NCBI GenBank assembly: GCA_900317505.1
Contig: ONHB01000007.1
Coordinates: forward strand, 29,120 to 93,119
Direction of reading: 5' to 3'
Origin: an uncultured Lachnospiraceae bacterium
GTDB taxonomy: Bacteria > Bacillota > Clostridia > Lachnospirales > Lachnospiraceae
Length of the DNA stretch: 64,000 nt
The translations under genes were made by a program, and so were the position numbers. Below the pieces are notes generated by a model. It made no database searches and had not been told where the DNA came from. It was given only the letters and a program-made list of their open reading frames with translations. Shown one piece after another: positions 8,404 through 16,791 of this stretch. Each line of letters starts with the position of its first letter. Within the stretch, counting starts at the first letter, position 1.

Positions 8404-9276
8404 TTATAATTTCTTGCCTGTCAGTAATTCATAGGCCTGTAAATACTTATCGATTGTCTTATCAACGATTTCCTGAGGAAGTTCCCAATCGTGTTCGTTG
8501 GCCTTTAACCAGTCACGGGCAAACTGTTTATCGAAAGAGGGCTGTCCATGTCCGGGTTCATAACCATCGGCAGGCCAGAAGCGAGAGCTGTCAGGAGTTA
8601 GCATTTCATCACCTAAAACGATGTTACCGTTTTCATCAAGACCAAATTCAAATTTGGTGTCAGCAATGATGATTCCTTTTGTCAATGCGTAATCAGCGCA
8701 TTTTTTGTATAAAGCAATGGTGTAATCACGGAGCTTTTCAGCGTATTCCTGTCCTTTTCCGGGAAAACGTTTTTCAAGATAATCAACACTCTGCTCAAAT
8801 GAAATGTTTTCATCATGATCACCGATTTCAGCTTTGGTGGAAGGAGTGTAGATGGGTTCAGGCAGTTTGTCGGATTCCTGTAAGCCTTCGGGAAGCTTGA
8901 TTCCGCAGACAGTACCGTTTTCTTTGTAGCTAGCCCAGCCGCTTCCGGTAATATAACCACGTACAATACATTCAATCGGGAGCATGTTAAGCCTGCGGCA
9001 CAGCATGCTGTTGCCATCAAATTTTTCCTGCTGGAAAAACTCCGGCATATCCTTTACATCAACGGAGATCATATGATTGGGAATAATGTCTTTTGTCATG
9101 TCAAACCAAAATTTGGACATCTGTGTTAATACAGTACCTTTTTTAGATACGATGTTTTTGAGAATGACATCAAAGCAGCTGATACGGTCGGTTGCAACCA
9201 TGATCAGTGTGTCGCCGTTATCATAGATTTCACGAACTTTTCCTTCTTTGATCGGTTTGATTTCTGTTACGCTCAT
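8404..9276 (-). CDS. purC: Phosphoribosylaminoimidazole-succinocarboxamide synthase
   Basis: PurC (SAICAR synthetase) condenses CAIR with aspartate using ATP in step 8 of purine synthesis. The 290-residue product is of the longer, yeast-like class, with [10 protein letters not shown] at the N-terminus, the [10 protein letters not shown] segment and the DTKFEFGLD motif near the C-terminus. It stands alone here rather than in a pur operon and converges on rny with a shared terminator. I looked for a purine riboswitch in the upstream sequence and did not see its core, so its control is unknown. Confidence 0.96.
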   Translation of the reverse strand: MSVTEIKPIKEGKVREIYDNGDTLIMVATDRISCFDVILKNIVSKKGTVLTQMSKFWFDMTKDIIPNHMISVDVKDMPEFFQQEKFDGNSMLCRRLNMLPIECIVRGYITGSGWASYKENGTVCGIKLPEGLQESDKLPEPIYTPSTKAEIGDHDENISFEQSVDYLEKRFPGKGQEYAEKLRDYTIALYKKCADYALTKGIIIADTKFEFGLDENGNIVLGDEMLTPDSSRFWPADGYEPGHGQPSFDKQFARDWLKANEHDWELPQEIVDKTIDKYLQAYELLTGKKL

Positions 9277-9444
9277 TTCCTGTTACCTCTTCCTGTTGTA
9301 GTATAGTGAATAAAACCTTAAAATAGTGCCAAAGCTATAGATCGCCTTTAACACCTACATTATTATATAACGATTATATATAATAAGGAAGAGAATATCT
9401 ATACAAAATAAATGAAAAAATAAAGAGAAATTGTATCTATTTGC
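9277..9444. other. Divergent intergenic region, purC / aminotransferase
   Basis: A short AT-rich region with several TATAAT-like hexamers reading toward purC (around 9363-9385). I cannot pair any of them with a good -35 at 17 bp. No purine-riboswitch core or tRNA-like fold is visible. Confidence 0.4.
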
Positions 9445-9473
9445 TTGTTTTTCTGCAATTCATAGTGTAAAAT
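9445..9473 (+). promoter_or_regulatory. Promoter of the aminotransferase-nudF operon
   Basis: TTGTTT (9445-9450), 17 bp, TAAAAT (9468-9473) with a TG just before the -10. The predicted transcript starts about 45 nt before the ATG. Confidence 0.65.
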
Positions 9474-9525
9474 AGACGAAGTGTATGATTGTATACAATT
9501 AAACAATTTCAAGGCGGTGCTATTT

Positions 9526-10812
9526 ATGAAAGCGTACAGTGAATTAACAAAAGAAGAATTATTGCAACTGAAAAAGGAATTGGATGCTGCATATGAAGAT
9601 GCAAAGAAAAAGGGATTGCAGCTGGATATGTCCAGAGGTAAGCCATCAGCTGAGCAGCTTGATATGAGTATGGGGCTTTTAGATGTATTAAACAGTACTT
9701 CTGACTGCAAGTCCGAGAACGGTACAGATTGCCGCAATTACGGCGTTTTAGAGGGCCTCTGGGAAGCAAGGGTACTGATGGCAGATATGATGGATACAAA
9801 GCCTGAAAATGTGATCGTATTTGGAAATGCCAGTTTAAATATTATGTTTGATACCGTTTCAAGATCTATGATTAAGGGCGTTTGTGGCTCTACACCGTGG
9901 TGCAAATTGGACAAAGTAAAGTTTCTCTGTCCGGTACCCGGATATGACAGACATTTTGCCATTACAGAGTATTTTGGAATTGAAATGATTAATATACCGA
10001 TGACAGAAGATGGACCGGATATGGACCTTGTAGAACAATATGTCAACAATGATCCGGCTGTAAAGGGTATCTGGTGCAATCCCAAGTACTCCAATCCGCA
10101 GGGATATACCTATTCTGATGAAACAGTCAGACGTATGGCAGCCTTAAAGCCCGCAGCAGAGGATTTCAGAATTTACTGGGATAATGCATACGTCATTCAT
10201 CATTTATATGAAGATAAGCAGGCTCACATTCTGGATATTATATCTGAGTGTGAAAAAGCAGGCAATCCGGATATGGTATATGAGTTTGCCTCTACATCCA
10301 AGGTTACTTTCCCTGGAAGCGGAATCTCAGCTATGGCATCTTCACAGAAAAACCTGGAGTGGGTTAAAAAATCCATGACAATCCAGACAATCGGTCATGA
10401 CAAGATCAACCAGTTAAGACATGTACGCTATTTTAAAGATATCAATGGACTGAATGCACATATGATGAAGCATGCAGCATCTATCAGACCGAAATTTCAG
10501 GCTGTCATAAAAGCACTGGAAGAGGAGCTGGGAGGACTTGGCATTGCTTCATGGACCAATCCTCTGGGCGGCTATTTCATCTCTTTTGATGCCATGGAAG
10601 GCTGCGCTAAGGCAATCGTTGCAAAGTGCAAGGAAGCAGGCGTTGTGATGACAGGAGCCGGAGCTACATATCCTTATAAAAAGGATCCCAAGGACAGCAA
10701 TATCCGTATTGCACCGACACTTCCGACAACAGAGGAATTAGCTGAAGCAACCGACCTGTTTGTGCTCTGTGTTAAATTAGTCAGTGTGGATAAACTTCTG
10801 GAGAATATGTAA
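9526..10812 (+). CDS. PLP-dependent aminotransferase, MocR-type/aspartate aminotransferase Ic subgroup
   Basis: The 428-residue protein belongs to the fold-type I aminotransferase branch sometimes called aspartate aminotransferase type Ic, close to PF12897. Known members transfer the amino group of aspartate to 2-oxoglutarate, but the substrate is not proven here. Visible features are the start MSRGKPSAEQLDMS, the CNPKYSNPQG loop, YWDNAYVIHH, the PLP lysine in STSKVTFPG, and the C-terminal NIRIAPTLP with the substrate arginine. ATG 9526 follows AAGGCGGTG; an upstream GTG at 9481 lies in the leader. The stop overlaps the start of nudF by one base, so the two are coupled. Confidence 0.88.
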   Translation: MKAYSELTKEELLQLKKELDAAYEDAKKKGLQLDMSRGKPSAEQLDMSMGLLDVLNSTSDCKSENGTDCRNYGVLEGLWEARVLMADMMDTKPENVIVFGNASLNIMFDTVSRSMIKGVCGSTPWCKLDKVKFLCPVPGYDRHFAITEYFGIEMINIPMTEDGPDMDLVEQYVNNDPAVKGIWCNPKYSNPQGYTYSDETVRRMAALKPAAEDFRIYWDNAYVIHHLYEDKQAHILDIISECEKAGNPDMVYEFASTSKVTFPGSGISAMASSQKNLEWVKKSMTIQTIGHDKINQLRHVRYFKDINGLNAHMMKHAASIRPKFQAVIKALEEELGGLGIASWTNPLGGYFISFDAMEGCAKAIVAKCKEAGVVMTGAGATYPYKKDPKDSNIRIAPTLPTTEELAEATDLFVLCVKLVSVDKLLENM

Positions 10813-11354
10813 TGGAAGATCAATTTAAATTACTGGACCGTAAGCTTGTATATCACGGTCATGTCGTGGATTTTTATGAAGATACGATTCAGGTGCCCAA
10901 TGGAAATATTGCCAAATGGGATTTTATCAAGCATAAGGGTGCGGCTGCAGTTGTACCGGTACTGGATGATGGAAGAATCTTGATGACCAGACAGTACAGA
11001 AATGCATGGGACAAAGAAATCCTCGAAATCCCGGCAGGAGGCCTGAATGAAAATGAATCATTTCTTTCATGCAGCCACCGTGAACTGGAAGAGGAAACCG
11101 GATATCACTGTGAGATAGAGAATATGGAGCTTTTGATCTCAATCGCATCCACCGTTGCATTCTGCAATGAGAGAGTTGATGTTTATGTGGCCAAAAATCT
11201 CACAAAGACAGAGCAGCATCTGGATGAGGATGAATTTATCCATGTAAAGGCGTACAAGCCCGAAGAACTGCGTGATATGGTCTTTTCCGGGGAAATACAG
11301 GATGCCAAGACAATAGCAGCTATTATGGCTTATATCAACAAATATTTGTCGTGA
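10812..11354 (+). CDS. nudF: NUDIX hydrolase, ADP-ribose pyrophosphatase type
   Basis: The enzyme hydrolyses nucleoside diphosphates linked to another moiety, most likely ADP-ribose to AMP and ribose 5-phosphate. The 180-residue product carries a full Nudix box (G-x5-E-x7-REL-x-EE-x-GY, from GGLNENE to RELEEETGY). The preceding VPVLDDGRILMTRQYR and EIPAGG strands are typical of the NudF/YqkG branch. Its TAATG overlap with the aminotransferase indicates translational coupling. In Bacillus subtilis nudF lies just upstream of spoIIM and xerD, and that order is kept here. Confidence 0.9.
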   Translation: MEDQFKLLDRKLVYHGHVVDFYEDTIQVPNGNIAKWDFIKHKGAAAVVPVLDDGRILMTRQYRNAWDKEILEIPAGGLNENESFLSCSHRELEEETGYHCEIENMELLISIASTVAFCNERVDVYVAKNLTKTEQHLDEDEFIHVKAYKPEELRDMVFSGEIQDAKTIAAIMAYINKYLS

Positions 11355-11450
11355 TTTTTGCCAAAATAAAATCCATCAAAATAAAATCCATCAATATAAA
11401 ATTGTGATTGCATAAATATTGTTTATTAAATAGTATAAACGATTATAAAG

Positions 11451-11484
11451 CAGAGGCTGTGTTCCATATAGCCTCTGTTTTTAT
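11451..11484 (+). terminator. Intrinsic terminator after nudF
   Basis: CAGAGGCT (11451-11458) pairs with AGCCTCTG (11470-11477), followed by TTTTTATTTTG. It separates nudF from the SpoIIM-like gene. Confidence 0.88.
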
Positions 11485-11502
11485 TTTGCCGGGGATTGGT
11501 TT

Positions 11503-11531
11503 TCATATCAAAAGCAATCATATCATATATT
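11503..11531 (+). promoter_or_regulatory. Sigma-E-like sporulation promoter of the SpoIIM-like gene
   Basis: TCATATC (11503-11509), a 14-bp spacer and CATATATT (11524-11531) match the sigma-E consensus KMATATT-N14/15-CATACAMT at 6 of 7 and 6 of 8 positions. It lies directly after the nudF terminator and about 28 nt before ATG 11559. The spoIIM gene of B. subtilis is sigma-E controlled. Confidence 0.6.
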
Positions 11532-11558
11532 ATAAAAATAACTGATAATACGATTGAT

Positions 11559-12140
11559 ATGACAAAAATTAAAAAAATCATAAAATGCTTCTGGCCGATG
11601 CTATTGGGAATTATGATCTGCATTGGCTTTCAAATCATTGTAAATCCGTCAGAGCTTCCTTTAAATCAATCTGTGATATCGGATATGATCGCGCAGATGG
11701 TTGCACAAGAAAAAAGACAGATGGATTATATGTGGTATATTTTGAAACTAAGGTGCAGTCAGATTGTATTTCTGCTGGTTTTTAAATTTATAAAAAAAGA
11801 AAAGATAGGAAATTTTTTGTGGCTGTGGATCATCGGAATGGGAATTGGAATCGGAGTTTATTACTTTGTCAGAACTTATCATATTTTAGGACTTTTGTTG
11901 TATGCAGGTTTCCTGTTTCCACATGTTTTTTTATATCTGTTTGCATATTATAAATATATAAATATTGACTATATAAGTCAATACAGAGAGGCGAATGCAA
12001 CACAGAAAAGGGGTAAAATTGCACAAAAAATAAAGATATTTTTAGTTGTCATAATTGGTATTATGTCAGAATTTTATGTTAATCCATATTTGATGAATTT
12101 TTTGGGGAAAATTATTTACATAAAAAATTACAAGATATAG
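11559..12140 (+). CDS. Divergent SpoIIM-like membrane protein
   Basis: A 193-residue, very hydrophobic, AT-rich protein with about five membrane segments. SpoIIM is part of the SpoIIDMP engulfment machine that remodels septal peptidoglycan. The assignment rests on position between nudF and xerD (as spoIIM in B. subtilis), on similar size and layout (short basic N-terminus, first helix, NPSELPLNQ loop), on the FPHVFLYLFAYY segment resembling the PHG-x-E helix of SpoIIM, and on a sigma-E-like promoter. Sequence similarity by eye is weak. I prefer ATG 11559 because a longer TTG-started frame from 11496 would place that promoter inside the gene; no clear SD precedes either start. Confidence 0.6.
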   Translation: MTKIKKIIKCFWPMLLGIMICIGFQIIVNPSELPLNQSVISDMIAQMVAQEKRQMDYMWYILKLRCSQIVFLLVFKFIKKEKIGNFLWLWIIGMGIGIGVYYFVRTYHILGLLLYAGFLFPHVFLYLFAYYKYINIDYISQYREANATQKRGKIAQKIKIFLVVIIGIMSEFYVNPYLMNFLGKIIYIKNYKI

Positions 12141-12224
12141 TGACGGATTTGGAAGATAAAACATAGATGTTGGGATTTGGGCAAAAAACCTTGAAAATAA
12201 AGGAAACATCAGCAAATTTTATGT

Positions 12225-12253
12225 TTGATTTTATTGAAAAATCTGATTATAAT
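12225..12253 (+). promoter_or_regulatory. xerD promoter
   Basis: TTGATT (12225-12230), 17 bp, TATAAT (12248-12253), about 55 nt before the xerD ATG. Confidence 0.75.
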
Positions 12254-12313
12254 AGGGAATGTACTAATTGAGATTTACATAAGTGATGCTTATGAGGAAA
12301 GGGTTACAGATAT

Positions 12314-13198
12314 ATGGAACAGGCAATCGATCAATTCGTTGCATATTTACATAATATTAAAGAAACTTCTACGAATACAGAATTGTCGTATCGCCGTGAT
12401 TTGAAGAAGGTAATTGCTTTTTTGCGTGCCAGAAATTTGACCAAATGGGTCGATGTGAAGGAAGAGGATTTAAAGGATTATATCGCATCCATGGGAGAAC
12501 AGCATTTTGCTGCAGCTACAATTTCCAGGAATATTGCATCCATTAAGGCATTATTTCATTTTATGGCACAGGAAGGTATTGTTAAAAAAGATATTACAGA
12601 TGGATTAAAGGCACCCAAGATAGAAAAAAAGATGCCTGAGATTTTGACAATGGATGAGGTGATCCGTTTGCTGGAACAGCCTTCCGGCAACAGTCACAAA
12701 GAAATCCGGGATAAAGCAATGCTGGAGCTTTTGTATGCAACCGGTATCAGAGTTACGGAGCTGATCACCTTAAAGGTCAGTGATGTAAATCTGCCGATGA
12801 GCTTCATCATATGCAGGGATGCCCACAAGGAAAGAGTGATCCCGTTTGGAAAAGCTGCCAAAGAGGCTTTGGTGCGTTATCTGACGGAAGCAAGAGAGCA
12901 GATGATTGAGGACAAGTCCTCGGATATTCTGTTTTGCAATTTTTCCGGTGCTCCGATGAGCAGACAGGGCTTTTGGAAGCTGATCAAGTTTTATGCAAAA
13001 AAAGCCGGTATTACCGCAGATATTACACCGCATACCCTGAGACATTCCTTTGCGGCACATTTGGTTGAAAATGGTGCTGATCTTCGGAGTGTACAGGAAA
13101 TGCTTGGACATTCCGATATTTCTACAACACAGATCTACGTGAATATGAATCACAATCGTATTCGTGAAGTATATGCGAAAGCGCATCCGAGAGGATAA
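12314..13198 (+). CDS. xerD: Site-specific tyrosine recombinase XerD
   Basis: XerD with XerC resolves chromosome dimers at dif. The 294-residue protein has an N-terminal SAM-like core-binding domain (about 1-90) and a C-terminal catalytic domain with the Arg in ATGIRVTEL, the HTLRHSFAAHL box, the GHSDISTTQIY box and the Tyr nucleophile in QIYVN. It sits downstream of nudF and the SpoIIM-like gene, the XerD (RipX) locus of Bacilli. It has its own promoter and ends at a bidirectional terminator. An integrase of a mobile element is unlikely because no element surrounds it. Confidence 0.93.
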   Translation: MEQAIDQFVAYLHNIKETSTNTELSYRRDLKKVIAFLRARNLTKWVDVKEEDLKDYIASMGEQHFAAATISRNIASIKALFHFMAQEGIVKKDITDGLKAPKIEKKMPEILTMDEVIRLLEQPSGNSHKEIRDKAMLELLYATGIRVTELITLKVSDVNLPMSFIICRDAHKERVIPFGKAAKEALVRYLTEAREQMIEDKSSDILFCNFSGAPMSRQGFWKLIKFYAKKAGITADITPHTLRHSFAAHLVENGADLRSVQEMLGHSDISTTQIYVNMNHNRIREVYAKAHPRG

Positions 13199-13200
13199 TA

Positions 13201-13245
13201 AAAACGTATGTATTCCGGCCACCCGGAATTACATACGTTTTTTTC
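13201..13245. terminator. Bidirectional terminator between xerD and DAHP synthase
   Basis: A long stem: AAAACGTATGTA plus TTCCGG pairs with CCGGAA plus TACATACGTTTT, followed by T7. It serves xerD (+) and the minus-strand gene. Confidence 0.9.
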
Positions 13246-14273
13246 TAGCAGTTTTCAGCAATATCATATACCAGACGTTCACTTTCTTCCCATCCGAGAC
13301 AGGGGTCGGTAATGGATTTACCGTAGACACCGTCGCCGATTTTCTGACAGCCTTCCACGATATAGCTTTCAATCATGACACCCTTTACCAGTCTGTGAAT
13401 ATCAGAATTTAATTTTCTGGAGTGGAGTACCTCTTTGACGATACGTACCTGCTGTTCGTATTTTTTGCCTGAATTGTTGTGGTTGGCATCAATTACGGTA
13501 GCGGGATACATCAGATCACGCTCATTGTACATTTCCAAAAGTCTGTTTAAATCCTCGTAGTGATAATTGGGAAGATTGCGTCCATACTGGTTGACGGATC
13601 CTCTGAGGATCGTGTGTGCCAACGTATTGCCGGTTGTTTTAACTTCCCAGTTGCGGTAAATAAATTCGTGCGGATGCTGCGCAGCATAAACGGAATTCAT
13701 CATAACGGATAAATCACCGGATGTCGGATTTTTCATGCCGGCAGGTACATCAAAACCACTGACGGTCAGACGATGCTGCTGGTCTTCGACACTGCGTGCG
13801 CCGATTGCAACATAGGATAACAGATCATGGACATAGCGCCAGTTTTCGGGATAGAGCATTTCATCCGCAGCGGTCAGTCCGGATTCGGCGATGGCACGGA
13901 TGTGCAGCTTTCTGACTGCAACCAGTCCTGCTAACAGATTGGGCTTCTTTTTCGGATCGGGCTGATGGACAAAGCCTTTATAGCCTTCGCCTGTTGTACG
14001 AGGCTTGTTGGTATAAATTCTGGGAATCAAGATACACTTATCGGAGACTTTGTTGTTGATTGCTGCAAGGCGGTTCACATAGTCACAGACAGAATCTTCA
14101 TTGTCTGCGCTGCAGGGACCGATGATGACAAGAAATTTGTCACTTTCTCCGGTAATGACTTTTTTGATTTCTTCATCTCTTTTTTCTTTTAATAATGCTA
14201 ATTTTTCCGGCATCGGGTACTGCTCACGTATTTCGGCAGGAGTCGGAAGCTTTTGTAAAAATTCGAAACTCAT
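13245..14273 (-). CDS. 3-deoxy-7-phosphoheptulonate (DAHP) synthase, AroG/AroF type
   Basis: DAHP synthase condenses phosphoenolpyruvate and erythrose 4-phosphate, the first step of the shikimate pathway. The 342-residue protein is a type I-alpha enzyme, with IGPCSADNED, PRIYTNKPRTTGEGYKG, GARSVEDQQHR and the metal-binding DANHNNSGK. The feedback-binding N-terminal segment is present, so aromatic amino-acid inhibition is likely, but which amino acid acts cannot be read. It lies 15 nt downstream of the spoVB-like gene on the same strand and may be co-transcribed with it. Confidence 0.94.
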   Translation of the reverse strand: MSFEFLQKLPTPAEIREQYPMPEKLALLKEKRDEEIKKVITGESDKFLVIIGPCSADNEDSVCDYVNRLAAINNKVSDKCILIPRIYTNKPRTTGEGYKGFVHQPDPKKKPNLLAGLVAVRKLHIRAIAESGLTAADEMLYPENWRYVHDLLSYVAIGARSVEDQQHRLTVSGFDVPAGMKNPTSGDLSVMMNSVYAAQHPHEFIYRNWEVKTTGNTLAHTILRGSVNQYGRNLPNYHYEDLNRLLEMYNERDLMYPATVIDANHNNSGKKYEQQVRIVKEVLHSRKLNSDIHRLVKGVMIESYIVEGCQKIGDGVYGKSITDPCLGWEESERLVYDIAENC

Positions 14274-14288
14274 TGTTCTTTCCTTTGT

Positions 14289-15674
14289 TTATATACTAGT
14301 GTGTTTTTTTTTATATCTGTTAAGATTTCGAAAACACCCCGAATCATTATAGTATAGATATTTTTTTAGTGCAACAAAATTCAAAATACAATATAAAAGC
14401 TGGCTCAGCATCAGAAAATAGAGGTATGCTTTGATGCCGAATACCGGAACCAGAATAAAGATACCGAGTAAGCGGACGCTGATCGAAGCTATGTGAATAA
14501 AAAAGGAAAGGGTGGCTTTACCAAGACCGTTTAATATACTTGTCAAAAGGGTTCCCAGATATAGGAACGGACACATGAAGCTGAGCGTCCGGATAAAAAG
14601 ACCGGCATCTTCACTATGAAAGATCAGTGTTCCGATCAGGGGACCGGTCAGATAAAAAAATACCAGACAGGCAAATCCGAGTAGGACGCAGAAGGTTGTG
14701 GCAAGGAAAATGGATCGTGATATTTTTTTCCTGTCATTTTTTGCCTCGGCCTCTGAAACATAGGGGAGAAGCAATACACTGACAGAGCTTGTAACAGCCT
14801 GTGGAAACAGGATCATCGGAAGTGCCATGCCCATAAAAACGCCGTAAACAGACAGGGCTTCTGAGGAGGTATATCCATATTCTGTCAGTTTTCTTGGCAG
14901 ATAGGCGGCCTCGATGCTCTGTAAAGCATTTAGGATGATCCGGTTCAGGCTAAGGGGAGCAGCCAGGGCAATCAGGTTGCAAAAAGCCCTGTTGTATCCG
15001 TTAAAATCCGTTGATCTGCCGGTGGAATCTTTTAAAATGGGTCTTAATATAAAAATGCTGGTTATGGATGAGACGATTTCTCCAATGGTAAGTCCTAAGA
15101 CCGCAAAAGCAATTTTTCCTTCAAAGGCAGTGTCAGGGAAAAGAAAAAATAATATGGCCACGCTGCATACGCGTGCCAGCTGTTCGATTAACTGGGTAAC
15201 GGAAGGAACCGTTGTTTTTTTGAGACCAAAATAATAACCATTGATGCAGCTGTGAATGGCGCAGAATGGAAGAGAAAGGGCATAAATGGTAATGAGGTTT
15301 TGGCATCTTTCTTCGGAAAGAAACGCAACAGAAATATAAATACGGAAGCGGCATAATAGAAAGCCTGCAAAAAGGGACAGTAAAACCGATACAAAAAAAG
15401 CACAAAACAAGGTCTGGACACTTTTTTGATGTCTGTTTTCTGCTTCGCAGGCAGCAACGTGCTTGGATAAAGATGTCTGGATACCGGCACAGGTAAGAGA
15501 AAAGGACAGTGCCATGATCGGTGCTAAAAGCTGGTAGATTCCCATGCCTTCCTCACCAATCTGCCGGGATAGAAATATACGGTAAAAGAAACCGATGATC
15601 CTGGTCAGAATACCGGCCAAAGTCAACATCAGTGTCCCGAGAATCAAATTATTTTTTCTGATTGTCTGAAACAA
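14289..15674 (-). CDS. SpoVB-type lipid flippase / polysaccharide biosynthesis (MATE/MVF) membrane protein
   Basis: The 461-residue protein has about 14 membrane helices of the MOP-superfamily polysaccharide-synthesis type. The start (NNLILGTLMLTLAGILTRIIGFFYRI) and the GMGIYQLL segment are typical of SpoVB and its MurJ/Amj-like relatives. SpoVB is needed for spore cortex synthesis, presumably as a lipid-II flippase. A sigma-E-like -10 (CATATATT on the minus strand, 15701-15708) precedes it. A vegetative exporter of the same family is the alternative. DAHP synthase follows 15 nt downstream. Confidence 0.83.
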   Translation of the reverse strand: MFQTIRKNNLILGTLMLTLAGILTRIIGFFYRIFLSRQIGEEGMGIYQLLAPIMALSFSLTCAGIQTSLSKHVAACEAENRHQKSVQTLFCAFFVSVLLSLFAGFLLCRFRIYISVAFLSEERCQNLITIYALSLPFCAIHSCINGYYFGLKKTTVPSVTQLIEQLARVCSVAILFFLFPDTAFEGKIAFAVLGLTIGEIVSSITSIFILRPILKDSTGRSTDFNGYNRAFCNLIALAAPLSLNRIILNALQSIEAAYLPRKLTEYGYTSSEALSVYGVFMGMALPMILFPQAVTSSVSVLLLPYVSEAEAKNDRKKISRSIFLATTFCVLLGFACLVFFYLTGPLIGTLIFHSEDAGLFIRTLSFMCPFLYLGTLLTSILNGLGKATLSFFIHIASISVRLLGIFILVPVFGIKAYLYFLMLSQLLYCILNFVALKKYLYYNDSGCFRNLNRYKKKHTSI

Positions 15675-15700
15675 AAAAACACATCCTGTTGTTTTTTCAT

Positions 15701-15728
15701 AATATATGAAACCGGGACAATGATAAGA
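15701..15728 (-). promoter_or_regulatory. Possible sigma-E-like promoter of the spoVB-like gene
   Basis: On the minus strand, TCTTATC (15722-15728) is 13 bp from CATATATT (15701-15708). The -10 equals the one before the SpoIIM-like gene, but the -35 and spacing are weaker. Confidence 0.4.
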
Positions 15729-15738
15729 ACGAAAAAAA

Positions 15739-16566
15739 TCAGAGCTTGCAAAAAACGGGCTGTCTGCGGATAAAGGTGTTGTAATATTGGAAGCCGCATG
15801 CCTTCAGGATGTCGGCGGCCTTGTCAAAGTCGGCGGCAACATGCTCTGTAAAATGTGCATCCGATCCAACCGTGATGATCTCGCCGCCAAGCTCTTTGTA
15901 ACGTTTTAAAATATCAATAGAAGGATTGGTGGCGTTTAAAGGTTTGCGAAGTCCCGAAGTATTGCATTCAATTCCCTTATGATTGGAAATGATTGTTTTT
16001 AAGATCTCGTCTATAAGATCGGAATAATCAAAATAGGAAAAGGCACAGTCGGCATCAGCCGGTGCATAACGCGCAATATAGTCGAGGTGGCCGTAAACAT
16101 CATAGTCTGTATATTTTTTGACATATGACAGCATTTCTTCAAAATAAGTACGATAGCAGTCGGATGTCCTGCGGTTTTCAAAAAAAGATGGATAATAAGG
16201 ATCCATTCCCATGCACAGATGAGAGGAAGCAATAATAAAATCAAAGTCGTATGCTTTGGCTAATTCTGCATTTTTGTCAAGACAGCTTTCCTGAAGGCCA
16301 AGCTCAATGCCAAACAGGATATGGATCCTGTCTGCGTACTTTTCACGCATTCTCAATATGTCATATAAATAGGAATCGACATTTAAAAGGAAGGTTGAGC
16401 TGTTGACGTCGGTTCCGGGAATATCAGGAAAATCAAAATCATTGTGCTCGGTAAAACACATGGACTGCAAGCCTTTGGCAATTCCAGACTGGATCATCTG
16501 GTCCATGGGTGCATCACAGTCACCGGAAAAAGAAGAGTGCAGATGAAAATCAGATTGAATACTCAT
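15739..16566 (-). CDS. Histidinol-phosphatase, PHP family
   Basis: PHP-family histidinol-phosphatases (HisK/HisJ) remove phosphate from histidinol phosphate using a trinuclear metal site. The product (275 aa) shows the PHP motifs DFHLHSSFSGD (H-x-H), FTEHNDFDFP, GIELGLQ, IASSHL, YGHLDYI and GSDAHFTEHV. ATG 16566 is used because AAAGGCAGG precedes it by 9 nt; a TTG seven codons upstream would overlap that SD. It is upstream of the spoVB-like gene (64 nt gap) and divergent from gap. No other his gene is present, so a different phosphatase role is possible. Confidence 0.85.
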   Translation of the reverse strand: MSIQSDFHLHSSFSGDCDAPMDQMIQSGIAKGLQSMCFTEHNDFDFPDIPGTDVNSSTFLLNVDSYLYDILRMREKYADRIHILFGIELGLQESCLDKNAELAKAYDFDFIIASSHLCMGMDPYYPSFFENRRTSDCYRTYFEEMLSYVKKYTDYDVYGHLDYIARYAPADADCAFSYFDYSDLIDEILKTIISNHKGIECNTSGLRKPLNATNPSIDILKRYKELGGEIITVGSDAHFTEHVAADFDKAADILKACGFQYYNTFIRRQPVFCKL

Positions 16567-16678
16567 AGTTGTTATCCTGCCTTTCAATTTTTAAATTAAA
16601 ACTATCATAACACAGAGCATAAACTCTATAAAAGGGCAAATTTCTTTTCTTTTCTTCGATTTTCTTTTGATTTATGTC

Positions 16679-16707
16679 TTGATATTTTAGGACAAATTAT
16701 GTACAAT
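16679..16707 (+). promoter_or_regulatory. gap promoter
   Basis: TTGATA (16679-16684), 17 bp, TACAAT (16702-16707). A leader of about 80 nt precedes the gap start and its AGGAGG SD. Confidence 0.75.
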
Positions 16708-16791
16708 AAATGTGCTGACAAAATTCTGATTATACGCATATGCATATTTTCAGAATAATATATTAAAATTCATTTTAGGAGGAATTACAAA

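Noticed and set aside
8361..8900. Plus-strand open frames opposite purC
   Set aside because: Antisense to a full-length, well-conserved PurC; no SD and composition of a reverse-frame shadow.
9277..9444. Purine riboswitch before purC
   Set aside because: I could not find the conserved three-way-junction core in the minus-strand leader.
11496..11558. N-terminal extension of the SpoIIM-like protein from a TTG
   Set aside because: It would begin within a few bases of the nudF terminator and cover the sigma-E-like promoter; no SD.
12314..13198. Phage or element integrase
   Set aside because: The gene is in the xerD locus of Firmicutes and no attachment sites or phage genes surround it.
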